A DNA stretch of 28,265 nt from assembly GCA_964471235.1 (NCBI GenBank), contig CAYYGL010000047.1:1-28265 (forward strand). Direction: 5' to 3'. Below the pieces are notes generated by a model, which was not told the DNA's origin, searched no databases, and was given only the letters and a program-made list of their open reading frames with translations. Origin of the DNA: CAYYGL01 sp964471235 (lineage in GTDB: Bacteria > Calditrichota > Calditrichia > RBG-13-44-9 > J075). Numbering within the stretch: position 1 is the stretch's first letter; each line of letters opens with the position of its first letter. The translations under genes were made by a program, and so were the position numbers. Below are positions 9,366 to 17,552 of this stretch, one piece after another.

Positions 9366-9404
9366 ATAAAAAACAGCCACCCCGTTTTTTGAACAGGATG
9401 GCTG
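9366..9404 (-). terminator. Rho-independent terminator for the SPW gene
   Basis: Read on the minus strand, CAGCCATCCTGTTC, a short loop and AACGGGGTGGCTG form an interrupted stem (outer arms 9374-9379 and 9399-9404). TTTTTTATT (9365-9373) follows at once. It lies 60 bases after the SPW stop codon. On the plus strand there is no U-tract after the hairpin, so it is not a good terminator for DUF1634. Confidence 0.75.
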
Positions 9405-9463
9405 ATAAGTTAATTCAGGAACCTGTGTTCGTTACTTTTAACCGTTTTCGGTAACGAGTATCA

Positions 9464-9793
9464 TTAGTGAGCCGGGGCGTGGGTTCCGGTACCACGGGTG
9501 GTCAATGCGCCAAAACCGCCGATCATCATCAACACGCCGACAATGATATGATTCCACAAATTCCCGGTGTGCATTTGCAACCCGGGGATAAATCCGGCAA
9601 TAATCAGCCAGATACCCAGCAGTCCGGTCAGCCAGCCCTGCCAGGGCCGTTCTTTAACCATCAAAAAACCGACAATTGCCGTCACCACCCCGACGATGAT
9701 ATCATTCCACATATTCCCACGGGGAGCAAAGGTAAAAAACGCAGAAATGAAAATCCAGGCTCCTAAAATCCCGTTTACCCATCCTTGCCACAT
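9464..9793 (-). CDS. SPW-repeat family small membrane protein
   Basis: A 109-residue protein made of two similar halves, each with two membrane helices. The first half has WVNGILGAWIFISAFF then NMWNDIIVGVVTAIVGF; the second has WLTGLLGIWLIIAGF then NLWNHIIVGVLMMIGGF. This matches the SPW-repeat family in spacing and in the W, N and G positions, although the SPW tripeptide itself is not kept in either half. The function of the family is unknown. GGAGG lies about 8 bases before the ATG. A clear terminator follows. It sits 485 bases downstream of the NtrC-type regulator gene on the same strand, with its own promoter region between (see the sigma-54-like site and dyads). Confidence 0.85.
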   Translation of the reverse strand: MWQGWVNGILGAWIFISAFFTFAPRGNMWNDIIVGVVTAIVGFLMVKERPWQGWLTGLLGIWLIIAGFIPGLQMHTGNLWNHIIVGVLMMIGGFGALTTRGTGTHAPAH

Positions 9794-9856
9794 AATTTAA
9801 TCCTCCTCTCTTTTTGGTTTAACTTTTTGCCTTCCTCCGCACTCTGTTATTAAAAA

Positions 9857-9873
9857 TACATAAAATGTGCCAA
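9857..9873 (-). promoter_or_regulatory. Possible sigma-54-type promoter of the SPW gene
   Basis: The minus strand reads TTGGCACATTTTATGTA. TTGGCAC matches the -24 element. Ten bases after the GG, where the -12 element normally has GC, this site has GT, so the match is imperfect. It lies 64 bases before the SPW start. A sigma-54 activator gene is the next gene upstream, which raises the prior. A sigma-70 reading (TTGGCA, 17 bases, ATAACA) is also possible. Confidence 0.3.
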
Positions 9874-9960
9874 AAAAAGTTATAGGCTTAGATCAAAGGT
9901 TTACAGGAAGTTAGGCAATAATGGGTGTAAAGAAGATAGCGGGTCGCTTCCTAAAATCGG

Positions 9961-9973
9961 GAAATGGAATTTC
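9961..9973. promoter_or_regulatory. Dyad 1, GAAATGGAATTTC
   Basis: GAAAT and ATTTC arms are separated by 3 bases. It has the same core and spacing as the larger dyad at 10026-10044, with centres 68 bp apart. It lies about 95 bp upstream of the sigma-54-like site, a normal distance for an activator binding site. It could instead be part of an interspersed hairpin repeat. Confidence 0.35.
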
Positions 9974-10025
9974 GCAGTTTCGGTGTAGCGAACGTTTGAA
10001 CCGGGGATTCCGTAAGGCTTTGGGG

Positions 10026-10044
10026 TGTGAAATGATATTTCACA
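10026..10044. promoter_or_regulatory. Dyad 2, TGTGAAATGATATTTCACA
   Basis: Perfect 8-bp arms (TGTGAAAT and ATTTCACA) around a 3-base centre. The 19-bp size is typical of a site for a dimeric HTH protein. It lies about 165 bp upstream of the sigma-54-like site. It is not a CRP site, because the TGTGA and TCACA halves are 9 rather than 6 bases apart. The factor that binds is unknown; the adjacent Fis-type HTH regulator is the obvious candidate. Confidence 0.4.
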
Positions 10045-10111
10045 GGTTCGGCGATGAGCTGTAGATACCTGAACACAATACACACCCGTAACTACTCAGG
10101 TTGTTATTACC

Positions 10112-10138
10112 GCAACGAACGCAATGTTCGCAACGAAC
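10112..10138. repeat. Three tandem 9-bp units
   Basis: GCAACGAAC, GCAATGTTC, GCAACGAAC in a row. The outer two are identical. The middle one turns the last bases into the complement, making a GAAC/GTTC dyad. Function unknown. Confidence 0.5.
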
Positions 10139-10278
10139 AGATGTTTATCTCTTCCACATTGCAGCTGCCCTCGCGTATCCGCTGGATTAACGAAAATCGG
10201 ATAGACGACAGCGCCGGTCCATCGTATCACTTTCTCACCGGGATGCCGTTGGTACTGGGGGAGTTGAATCGTTTCAAC

Positions 10279-11685
10279 CTATTTAAAATTTTCCGGGTTA
10301 ATCCGGTGCTTTTTAAGCAGGTTTTGTAATTGCCGCCGGTCGTATCCGCTGATGCGGGCAGCTTCCGATATATTCCCTTTACTTTCCTTCAGAAGCCGGG
10401 TCAAAAAACGGTATTCCATCTCGCTGATAATTTTTTCCGCTTTTTGCTGCTTTTTTTTACGGAATGCTTTTTTCGTAAGGGGCAACTCATCGGTGTCGTC
10501 GCCAGGATATTCCCGAATTTCGTCCGGTAATGCCGCCGGGGTAATTTGTTCTCCCCGGGCAAAGATCATTGCCTGCAATATGGTGTTTTCCAGTTCCCGG
10601 ACATTTCCCCGCCAGGGATAACGCATCAGCAATTGCAGTGCCCCCTCATTGATGCCGGTAATCTTTTTTTTCACCCGTGCCCGATGTTTTTCAATAAAAT
10701 GGTTTACCAGTAAGGGGATGTCTTCCCGGCGTTCCCGCAAAGGGGGAATTCTGAGATAGACCACTTTTAACCGGTAATACAGGTCTTCCCGAAAACGTTT
10801 TGCCGCTACTTCTTCCTGCAGTTTGCGATTGGTGGCGGCAACAATCCGGGCATCCGTTTCCAGAAAACGGGTACCGCCCACCCGGGTAAATTTCTGACTT
10901 TCCAGTACATGCAATAATTTCACCTGCAAATCCAGCGGTAGCTCCCCAATTTCATCCAGAAACAGGGTTCCATGATGCGCCAGCTCAAACTTACCTTTTT
11001 TGGTGCTCACTGCCCCGGTAAAGGCCCCCCGCTCGTGACCAAACAGCTCACTTTCCAATAAATCATGAGGGATGGCACCGCAATTCAACTCGATGAAGGG
11101 ACCATTGGCACGGGGACTCAAATAATGCACGGCACGGGCAAACAACGCCTTTCCGGTACCGGATTCCCCTTCAATCAAGATGGCGGCATCTGTCGGTGCT
11201 ACCTGACGAACCAGGTCCAGCAGAGATCGTATTTCCGGATTGATGCTCACGATATCCGGCATCCCCTCGAACTGTTCGAGTCGCTTCTTCAACTGCACAT
11301 TTTCGGCTAATAATTCACCGTAACGGAGGGACCGTTCCAGCAGCCGCTCCAGTTCCTCCAAATTGATGGGTTTCTGGATAAAATCATACGCACCGGATTT
11401 CATCGCCTCTACGGCATTCTGAACACTCCCATAAGCGGTGATGATGATAACCGGGATGTTGAGATGTTTCTGTTGAATCGATTTGAGCAGTTCCATACCT
11501 CCGCTTTCCGGCATCCGTAAATCGGTCAGCACTAAGTGCACCGGTTCCTGCTCCAGGTAGTTCATGGCTTCCGGAGCGTTGCGCGCCAGCAGAATCCGGT
11601 AGCGATCCTGCAAATTTATTTTCAGCACCTTACGGGTCTTTTCTTCATCATCCACAATTAAGATTGTCGGTTGTACATGCTGCAT
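10279..11685 (-). CDS. Sigma-54-dependent response regulator, NtrC family
   Basis: A 468-residue transcription activator. Its receiver domain (residues 7-120) has the acidic pair Asp12/Asp13, phospho-acceptor Asp55 in LTDLRMPE and Lys105 in QKP. The AAA+ domain (about 145-375) has Walker A GESGTGK (173-179), GAFTGA (220-225) for contact with sigma-54, Walker B LFLDE (241-245) and the arginine region FREDLYYRL. The C-terminal Fis-type HTH (about 438-460) binds DNA. A lysine-rich linker (about 405-418) precedes the HTH. The residue after the Walker lysine is Ala rather than the usual Glu, a minor change. AGGAG lies about 10 bases before the ATG. The histidine kinase gene lies upstream on the same strand and is the likely partner, although a 322-base repeat-bearing spacer separates them. 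The presence of GAFTGA implies sigma-54 promoters in this genome. Confidence 0.96.
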   Translation of the reverse strand: MQHVQPTILIVDDEEKTRKVLKINLQDRYRILLARNAPEAMNYLEQEPVHLVLTDLRMPESGGMELLKSIQQKHLNIPVIIITAYGSVQNAVEAMKSGAYDFIQKPINLEELERLLERSLRYGELLAENVQLKKRLEQFEGMPDIVSINPEIRSLLDLVRQVAPTDAAILIEGESGTGKALFARAVHYLSPRANGPFIELNCGAIPHDLLESELFGHERGAFTGAVSTKKGKFELAHHGTLFLDEIGELPLDLQVKLLHVLESQKFTRVGGTRFLETDARIVAATNRKLQEEVAAKRFREDLYYRLKVVYLRIPPLRERREDIPLLVNHFIEKHRARVKKKITGINEGALQLLMRYPWRGNVRELENTILQAMIFARGEQITPAALPDEIREYPGDDTDELPLTKKAFRKKKQQKAEKIISEMEYRFLTRLLKESKGNISEAARISGYDRRQLQNLLKKHRINPENFK

Positions 11686-12007
11686 TTTTTTCGGCTCCTG
11701 TCATTTTCATATCACGAATGTGTATAATACTTTCTACCCTATATTATTTACCACCCAAGAAGTCGTCGCTTCGCGAAGAGGCACAGATAACGCTGATTTA
11801 CACGGATTCAAAAAATCAGCGAAAATCCGTGCCCTCCGGGTCTTCAGCGATCCATTCTTCTGATGTCAAACGGACGTTCGTCATCACAACCCTGCGATCA
11901 CTGCGTCTCGGCGGTTTATCCCACCACCCCAAACGAGTGACGTTGTCATTGGCAAACGTGGCGCCGTTGGAGACGGGATCACGTTGGGATGAATAAATCA
12001 TGCTACA
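11686..12007. other. Spacer between histidine kinase and response regulator, containing repeat debris
   Basis: 322 bases with no gene. It includes a perfect 10-bp palindrome CTTCGCGAAG, the ATCCGTG-type repeat (11783-11832), and a CTGCGTCTCGGCGG motif (about 11900) resembling part of the element at 18479-18636. It splits two genes that would normally be adjacent, so the repeats were probably acquired later. Confidence 0.5.
11783..11832. repeat. ATCCGTG-type interspersed repeat, copy A
   Basis: It contains four arms in the order GCTGATT (11792-11798), CACGGATT (11801-11808), AATCAGC (11814-11820), AATCCGTG (11824-11831). Arms 1 and 3 are complementary, and so are arms 2 and 4. The transcript could therefore form either of two competing hairpins or an interlocked pseudoknot. 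The 13-mer GCGAAAATCCGTG is shared with 19511-19523. Confidence 0.65.
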
Positions 12008-14176
12008 TTATTTTAAATCTTTTACCACCGCTTCATCTTTTTTCACCGATTCGGTTTTGCCTGCCGGTGCATCGGGTAATAGGATGGTAAAAATAGTCTG
12101 CCCCGGAGAGGATTCCACCGTAATCCTTCCCCCCAGGGCTTCTATGATATTTCGGGTAATGGATAAACCCAGGCCAGTGCCGTTTTCTTTTGTGGTATAA
12201 AACGGCTCAAAAATCGTTTTTTGCTTTTCCGTTGGAATTCCGATACCGTTGTCAATCACCGCGATGACAATTTCACCGTTCCGTCGTTTCGCTTCGAAGC
12301 AAATTTTGCCGCTCGGTTGATCCGGAACAGTGGAATGTTGCACTTTGGCTTCCACTGCCTGGCGGGCATTTAACCCCAGGTTTAGTAAAGCCCGTGAGAG
12401 CAGGTCTTCATCACTGTGCACCAGGGGCGGATCAAAATGGAGCACTTTTTCAAACCGGATGTGGGTATCCTCTGTTTCCAGTAAAGCAATCACTCTCTCA
12501 AACAGGTGGGCGAGGTGAATGGGCGCTATCTGCGGGGGGCGCATTCGGGAATAACTCAGGTAATCATCTAATATCCGGTTCAGACGAGCTGCTTCTTCCA
12601 CGATAAATTTTTTTAGTTCTTTCTCATCCTCCGGGGAAAGCTGTTTTCGGAGCAGGGTTTCCCCGGCAGTGGTGATGGTATTGAGAGGGTTGCGGATTTC
12701 GTGTGCCAGGTGGGCGGTGAGTTGCCCTAATTCTGCCAGATGTTCCAGCCGGTAACGGTGCCATTCTTCCCGGCGCATCCGGTCTATCATCAGGTTGCGT
12801 TGGTAAGCAGTGGCTGCTTCATTTGCGAAGATGGTTAAGATGTCCAGGATTTCATCGGAAAATTCCTGATCGAAGCGGCGCCGGGAGAGGGCGATGATCG
12901 CCATGAGCTTTTCCTCAAAAATAAGCGGCAGCAATACCCGAATGGATTTCTGTTCCATGAATTCCGCAATATGCGGCTGGATGGAAGGCAGATGGAGATC
13001 GTAATACTCAACCGTTCGTCTCATTCGCAACAACCGATGGGTGAGATAACACGCTTCCGGTATTTCAACTGTTTTCTCCTTCTCTCCGAACAAAGTGAAA
13101 TTTCCCTGTTCATTTTTCAGAAAAATTAAGACCTCTTCCAGGTGAAATTCCCGGGTTAAAAAATTTTCGATTTTTTTAAAGAACGGCTCCGGTTCCATAT
13201 AGGTTAACAACTCCCGGGAAAAATTCAGGAAATGGCGGCGGTATTGGCGAATATCCCGGTAAAGCAAGCGATCTACCGCTTGTTGGATGCGGTTTGCCAG
13301 GGGACGAATGAGAATAATTAACAGCAAAATGATGCCGGCTTCAAAAATAAAAGAACTGATGCCGAATAACTCCGTAACGCTTTCACTGAGCGATTTGATA
13401 ACGATGAAATACACCGCCAGGGCAATGGAAGAGAGGATGGAGTAGGTGATTCCTTCGCTGATCAGGCGGGAAATTTTAAAAAGGCGGTATTGCAAAATAG
13501 CAATCAAGAAAAACAGACTGATGATGAAGGAGAGGGAGGTTGACAGGAAATAATAGGTTACCTCCCGCAACAAAAATTGCCGCAACGTATTCAGAATGAT
13601 AAACAACAGGAAAATGGTTAATACCCCGAATAGCAGGAAGCGGGTTTGGGATTTTTGACGGGCAGTTTTTAACCGGGGAATTTTCGAGATCAGCACCAGG
13701 CTGCCCCACAGGCTGTAGGCAAAGAAAACCGTCACCAGCAGAATAAAGGTGAGATGCAGGGTGAAGTGAATGTGATAGTAGTAGGTGGAGATGGGTTCCT
13801 GCAACGGTACGATCTGAATCTGGAAATGTGGAAATGAAGCCACCAATAAAATAACGGGCAGGGCAAATAACAGCAGATAGAATGGGGGTTGTACCACCCG
13901 GGGATGAACATTGCGCGGGAATAAGTAAGCGATCACTACATACAATGCCGGGGTAAGGAATATAATTCGGTACATGACCTGCGCGGCAAACAACGCGCTT
14001 TTCAGTGAGGCGCTGTTCAGAATAATTATTTCGGAGAGATTCCATAAAGCAAAGCTGAAGATAAATGCGGAAAACCAGCGGTTCAGCGTCGCCCGGGGGT
14101 TTTCCAACAGCACCATCAATCCCATACTAAAATTGATGGTAAACGCGACAACGGCTGTCAGCGAATAGATATTCAT
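12008..14176 (-). CDS. Membrane sensor histidine kinase (N-terminal 7TM-type sensor, GAF-like, HisKA, HATPase)
   Basis: A 722-residue protein. About nine hydrophobic segments fill residues 1-300; the first 230 or so resemble the histidine-kinase N-terminal 7TM region (for example VLLENPRATLNRWFSAFIFS). A GAF-like domain spans about 315-475. The HisKA helix carries phospho-acceptor His492 in LAHEIRNPLN. The ATPase has N box LNLGLNARQAV, G1 DNGIGIP, an F box (FEPFYTTKENG) and G2 GTGLGLSI. It should autophosphorylate and pass the phosphate to the NtrC-type regulator downstream. The architecture resembles kinases such as PrsK, but identity is not claimed. An in-frame TGA lies two codons before the ATG, fixing the start. 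The only strong ribosome site (GGAGGT) is about 18 bases away, inside the loop of a hairpin, which suggests control of translation. Confidence 0.95.
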   Translation of the reverse strand: MNIYSLTAVVAFTINFSMGLMVLLENPRATLNRWFSAFIFSFALWNLSEIIILNSASLKSALFAAQVMYRIIFLTPALYVVIAYLFPRNVHPRVVQPPFYLLLFALPVILLVASFPHFQIQIVPLQEPISTYYYHIHFTLHLTFILLVTVFFAYSLWGSLVLISKIPRLKTARQKSQTRFLLFGVLTIFLLFIILNTLRQFLLREVTYYFLSTSLSFIISLFFLIAILQYRLFKISRLISEGITYSILSSIALAVYFIVIKSLSESVTELFGISSFIFEAGIILLLIILIRPLANRIQQAVDRLLYRDIRQYRRHFLNFSRELLTYMEPEPFFKKIENFLTREFHLEEVLIFLKNEQGNFTLFGEKEKTVEIPEACYLTHRLLRMRRTVEYYDLHLPSIQPHIAEFMEQKSIRVLLPLIFEEKLMAIIALSRRRFDQEFSDEILDILTIFANEAATAYQRNLMIDRMRREEWHRYRLEHLAELGQLTAHLAHEIRNPLNTITTAGETLLRKQLSPEDEKELKKFIVEEAARLNRILDDYLSYSRMRPPQIAPIHLAHLFERVIALLETEDTHIRFEKVLHFDPPLVHSDEDLLSRALLNLGLNARQAVEAKVQHSTVPDQPSGKICFEAKRRNGEIVIAVIDNGIGIPTEKQKTIFEPFYTTKENGTGLGLSITRNIIEALGGRITVESSPGQTIFTILLPDAPAGKTESVKKDEAVVKDLK

Positions 14177-14181
14177 GATTC

Positions 14182-14219
14182 AGTCCGCAATTTTCACCTC
14201 CATAGAGAAATTACGGACT
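14182..14219 (-). promoter_or_regulatory. Leader hairpin holding the ribosome site of the histidine kinase gene
   Basis: On the minus strand AGTCCGTAATTT (14219 to 14208) pairs with AAATTGCGGACT (14193 to 14182) in a 12-bp stem with one G-U pair. The 14-base loop is CTCTATGGAGGTGA, containing the only good Shine-Dalgarno sequence. The stem ends 5 bases before the ATG at 14176. A 7-codon frame (ATG GAG GTG ... TGA) also begins in the loop and ends two bases after the stem. Confidence 0.6.
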
Positions 14220-14348
14220 CATTCCATTACAATCCAGTAGAAGGGTATTTTTTGCAGGAGATATTCCGGGGTGGGAGGCAGCCCAAATTGCACGTTATTG
14301 CATCTATGTGGAACCATTCAAACTGTTTCCGGTAAGTTTAGTTCTTTC

Positions 14349-14379
14349 CATTAACGCCGGGCTTGAAGCCCGGTTTGAA
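14349..14379. repeat. REP-like hairpin, CATTAACGCCGG type
   Basis: CCGGGCTTGAAGCCCGG (14357-14373) is an 8-bp-arm palindrome around one base, preceded by CATTAACG and followed by TTTGAA. A diverged relative lies inside the second MITE-like element (19309-19337). It sits in the 306-base spacer between the CHAT gene and the kinase gene. There is no U-tract, so a terminator role is doubtful. Confidence 0.6.
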
Positions 14380-14482
14380 TGCGAGAGAATGTAACAGACA
14401 TGTTCGTTTTAACACCTTCTCCTTTTGGGCAAATTGTTCTGCCCTTCCAGGGAGTTGATAGTAAGAAGTCGGTGCAAGGAAG

Positions 14483-17400
14483 TTAATCGACACCAAACAC
14501 CACAAACGGCGCCCACAGAAAAGGGTGAATGTTGGTATATGTGCCTCCTCCGGTACGCCGGGAATGCCCCTTCATAAAGGACAGCTTTGCCTGCCGCAGC
14601 GCCTCGGCGATTTCCATACCGGCATGGATGTTTTTGTAAAAGTTCACCATCAGCGGATAGGTGGATTCCTCCACGCTCCACAGGCTTGCCATCACGTTCC
14701 GGCTGCCGGCGGAAAGAAACGCCTGTACAAAGCTAATCAGCCCTTCCCCGGCTTGCAGTTTGCCCAAACCGCTTTCGCAGGCGCTGAGGGAGACCAACTC
14801 AGCCTGCAAGGGGGTGGTATAAATTTCGTACACATACAGAAAACCGTCTTCTTTTGTATTCCCGGGGTGCAGCAACAAGGCGGAAAAATTGGGGTTTACC
14901 TCATCCACATAGCCGTGGGTGGCAAAGTGCAGATAGCGGTATTGCCCTGCCATCTGTTTGTAAGTGGCTTCCGATGCCAGTTTGCCGGTCAGTCCCAGGA
15001 CCCCATGTTCCCCAAAGATTTGGCGAATGCCTAAAATTTCCCGGGAAGCGCCGGGCAGGGGAGTGAGCGCCAGGGCACGCAAGCCCTCCGGGGGGGATAG
15101 TGCCGCCAGCAGGGTGTCTGTGGAGGGCACTGCTGCCGACGAGACCGGATTGCCCATTGCCAATAATGTGTGAGCAGTTTGTCGGTGCGGTTTGGATTGC
15201 AACAACGGCAGTACGCTGCACGCCGGCAGGTAACTGACGGTTGCTTCTTCCAGCCAGAACCGATAGCGGCGAAACTCATCGAATGCCGCATCCCGCCCTG
15301 GATGTTTTACCGCTTTTTCTTCTACCACCAGCATTTCGAAGGGCAGATAGTGCAGAATGCCGTCGGGGATGATGGTAAATCGATGGACCTCCCGGGGGAG
15401 AGTCAGCAAAGGCGCCAGCACCTGCATATACAACCGATGACTGAGTGCGCCGTCGAATGGCAGGCGCAGAAAATCGATTTGCCCGGACTTGTATGCCCGA
15501 AAAGGTTCCAGCAGCCGGTTTACCGATGAATTGAGTTCCTGGGGGGTGAGCGGGAGTTTGCGCAAAATAACCGTTCTTGTTGAAATGGCAAAACCATACA
15601 CCGCTTCCCGGCTGATATAATAAGAGAGAATCGCCTGCCCGGGTGAGAGCTGTTGTTGAATCTCCTTGAGGGAAACCCGCGGGCTGATGCCCACCAGGCT
15701 GGATAACTCCGGGTGAGCAGCGGCGAATTGCACCGAGCTCCTCCGGTATGCCTGCTCCAATTCGGCAAGCTGATCCTGCCAATCTTTCACCAACTGCTGC
15801 CGGCGTTCCGCTTGCGGCTTTAACAACTCATCCCGGATCAGCCGGTTTAACGCCGCCATTTGCGATTCGATAGTCTGTAATTTTGCATTCCGGGTGTAGG
15901 AGGAGAACACGTTTTCCATACCCGCATGAAGATGCTCTAACAGTGCCCGGCTGCGGGTTTGTTCCGTGAGGGCAAAAAGGGCTTCCAAAGCTGTTTGCTG
16001 CGGTGCTTGCTGATATTGCGCATACAGGATGTCGAAATAATGATCATACACTTCCATCTTATCGGTAAAGTAACGAATACTCAATTCCGGTGTGATGGTA
16101 TAATGACGCAGGTGTTCGATGGTATCAATGGCGCGGCGAGCGAAGTCCGCCGCCTGGCTCAACTCGCCTCTTACCTGATGATACCGGGAAAGTTGGGCAT
16201 TCGCCTGCCAGACAATCTCCGGTTGATTTACCTCCCGGCAGGCTTTCAAGGCGCGATGAAAAAGAACCGCGGCGCTGTCAGACGCTCCCAGGGCGTACTG
16301 AGCCATTCCGGAAATAAGATATGCCCGGGCATAATAAGCATCCGGCGCCTTTATTTCGGCAAAGAGCGCTTCCGCCTGCGCCACATGCTCAAGAGCACCC
16401 TCGTACTTCCCTTGTTTGATGTAGAGCTGCGCAACATCCAGGTGATAGAGCCCCAGGTCAAGGGGGATTTTCGACGCCTGATACCCTGGCAGCGCCCGCG
16501 AAAGATAGACCTCTGCGCTATCAAGTTCTCCCCTGGCAATAAAGTGCATCCCGATCTGCGAATCCAGCCAGGGAAAGAGGTGATGGTTTCCTGCCAGCCG
16601 ATCATCTATGATCGCCTGCGCCTCCCGGTAGTAATGTTCCGCCTGGGAATCGTCATTCATCGCAGCGTACACTTCCCCCACGTGCCGGTAGGCGGATATC
16701 GCTTCCTTGTTCTCCCCAACCTGCAGCGACAACCGGGCTGCCTCCAGGTACTGCCGGATCGCCAGCCGGAAATCTCCCCTTGTGAGGTTGATACCTCCCA
16801 GGTGGATCAAGTCGATTGCCTGGGCGGTGGGATCGTTCATCTCCCTGCCAATGCGCAGCGACGCTTCGATGAGCGGCACGGCGCGGTCATACTCCCCCAA
16901 TTCCCGGAAAAGTATGCCCAGGTTGCCGATGAAGCTGCGTTCGTAATAGGATTCTTTCGAAAGCACTTTCGCAATGCTTAACCCTTGCGTGAAAATCTTC
17001 TCCGCTTCGCCATATCTCCCTAATTGTTGGTAGAGGAGCCCCAGGTCGTTATAAACAGCGCAAAGCCGCAGGGTGTCCCCGCTGGTTTCAAAATACCGGC
17101 GGGCTTCGTTCAGAATATCCAGCGCTTTTTCGCTCTTGCCCAGAACGGTGTAACTTGTGGAAAGAAAGGTGGCGGCGCGATGCCGTAAAGCCGGCTCAAG
17201 TTTGTATTTCCGTACCAGCTTTCGAGCCGTCTCCAGCAGGGCAAGCGCAGAGTCGTATTTCGCCTGATGGTTGAAGATAAACCCCAGGGCGGTCAGGGAA
17301 TTCACCTCCCCGTAACGATATTTTTCCCGCCGGGACAGGTTCAACGCCGTACTTGCCATCTGCTTTCCCTCCGTATAGTTGCGGTGTCGCAATGCCTGGT

Positions 17401-17542
17401 CCATCAAGTTAAACAGCGAGTCGATTTGCGGGTGAGGCGGCTCACTGATGGGTATATATGAATTGGTGGGTTTGTTCATCCAGAACACCAGCAATGTAAC
17501 AACGATCAGGAAGATGCCGGTAAGGAGAAAACGGTACTTCAT
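14483..17542 (-). CDS. Membrane-anchored TPR-CHAT caspase-like protease
   Basis: A 1019-residue protein. Residues about 5-22 form one hydrophobic helix with positive charge before it, predicting a cytoplasmic N-terminus with the rest outside the inner membrane. Many tetratricopeptide repeats follow (about 45-490; for example YNDLGLLYQQLGRYGEAEKI), then a helical linker (about 540-640). The C-terminal CHAT domain (about 650-1018) keeps the catalytic pair: His876 in HFATHG and Cys922 in SACESGLG. CHAT proteins are cysteine proteases of the caspase/gingipain fold; the TPRs usually sense or hold partners. The known relative Csx29 works in type III-E CRISPR, but no CRISPR genes are seen here. GGAG lies about 7 bases before the ATG. 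The kinase gene lies 306 bases downstream on the same strand, so co-transcription is possible. The substrate is unknown; the zf-HC2/TPR protein at 19821-20750 is a candidate by context. Confidence 0.94.
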   Translation of the reverse strand: MKYRFLLTGIFLIVVTLLVFWMNKPTNSYIPISEPPHPQIDSLFNLMDQALRHRNYTEGKQMASTALNLSRREKYRYGEVNSLTALGFIFNHQAKYDSALALLETARKLVRKYKLEPALRHRAATFLSTSYTVLGKSEKALDILNEARRYFETSGDTLRLCAVYNDLGLLYQQLGRYGEAEKIFTQGLSIAKVLSKESYYERSFIGNLGILFRELGEYDRAVPLIEASLRIGREMNDPTAQAIDLIHLGGINLTRGDFRLAIRQYLEAARLSLQVGENKEAISAYRHVGEVYAAMNDDSQAEHYYREAQAIIDDRLAGNHHLFPWLDSQIGMHFIARGELDSAEVYLSRALPGYQASKIPLDLGLYHLDVAQLYIKQGKYEGALEHVAQAEALFAEIKAPDAYYARAYLISGMAQYALGASDSAAVLFHRALKACREVNQPEIVWQANAQLSRYHQVRGELSQAADFARRAIDTIEHLRHYTITPELSIRYFTDKMEVYDHYFDILYAQYQQAPQQTALEALFALTEQTRSRALLEHLHAGMENVFSSYTRNAKLQTIESQMAALNRLIRDELLKPQAERRQQLVKDWQDQLAELEQAYRRSSVQFAAAHPELSSLVGISPRVSLKEIQQQLSPGQAILSYYISREAVYGFAISTRTVILRKLPLTPQELNSSVNRLLEPFRAYKSGQIDFLRLPFDGALSHRLYMQVLAPLLTLPREVHRFTIIPDGILHYLPFEMLVVEEKAVKHPGRDAAFDEFRRYRFWLEEATVSYLPACSVLPLLQSKPHRQTAHTLLAMGNPVSSAAVPSTDTLLAALSPPEGLRALALTPLPGASREILGIRQIFGEHGVLGLTGKLASEATYKQMAGQYRYLHFATHGYVDEVNPNFSALLLHPGNTKEDGFLYVYEIYTTPLQAELVSLSACESGLGKLQAGEGLISFVQAFLSAGSRNVMASLWSVEESTYPLMVNFYKNIHAGMEIAEALRQAKLSFMKGHSRRTGGGTYTNIHPFLWAPFVVFGVD

Positions 17543-17552
17543 ATTTGTCTCC

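Larger units (their letters stand above)
9794..10278. other. Regulatory spacer between the response regulator and the SPW gene
   Basis: 485 bases without a supportable gene. It holds a sigma-54-like promoter candidate, two related dyads and a 9-bp tandem repeat. Frames of 60-91 codons on both strands show no family features or ribosome sites. Confidence 0.5.

Noticed and set aside
10026..10044. CRP-like site TGTGA...TCACA
   Set aside because: The half-sites are 9 bases apart instead of 6, so it does not fit CRP/FNR geometry.
11783..11832. Remnant of a GxxExxY-type gene, whose surroundings often contain ATCCGTG repeats (by recollection)
   Set aside because: No coding trace of such a protein is seen here or near 19496-19524.
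14357..14373. Rho-independent terminator after the CHAT gene
   Set aside because: The hairpin is strong, but no U-tract follows on either strand.
15959..16981. Plus-strand frame of 340 codons
   Set aside because: It is antisense to the TPR region of the CHAT gene, with no family features.
14483..17542. Type III-E CRISPR (Craspase) because of TPR-CHAT
   Set aside because: No gRAMP/Cas7-11, Cas1/Cas2, Csx30 or repeat array is present. Only the CHAT architecture is shared, so it is used as an analogy only.
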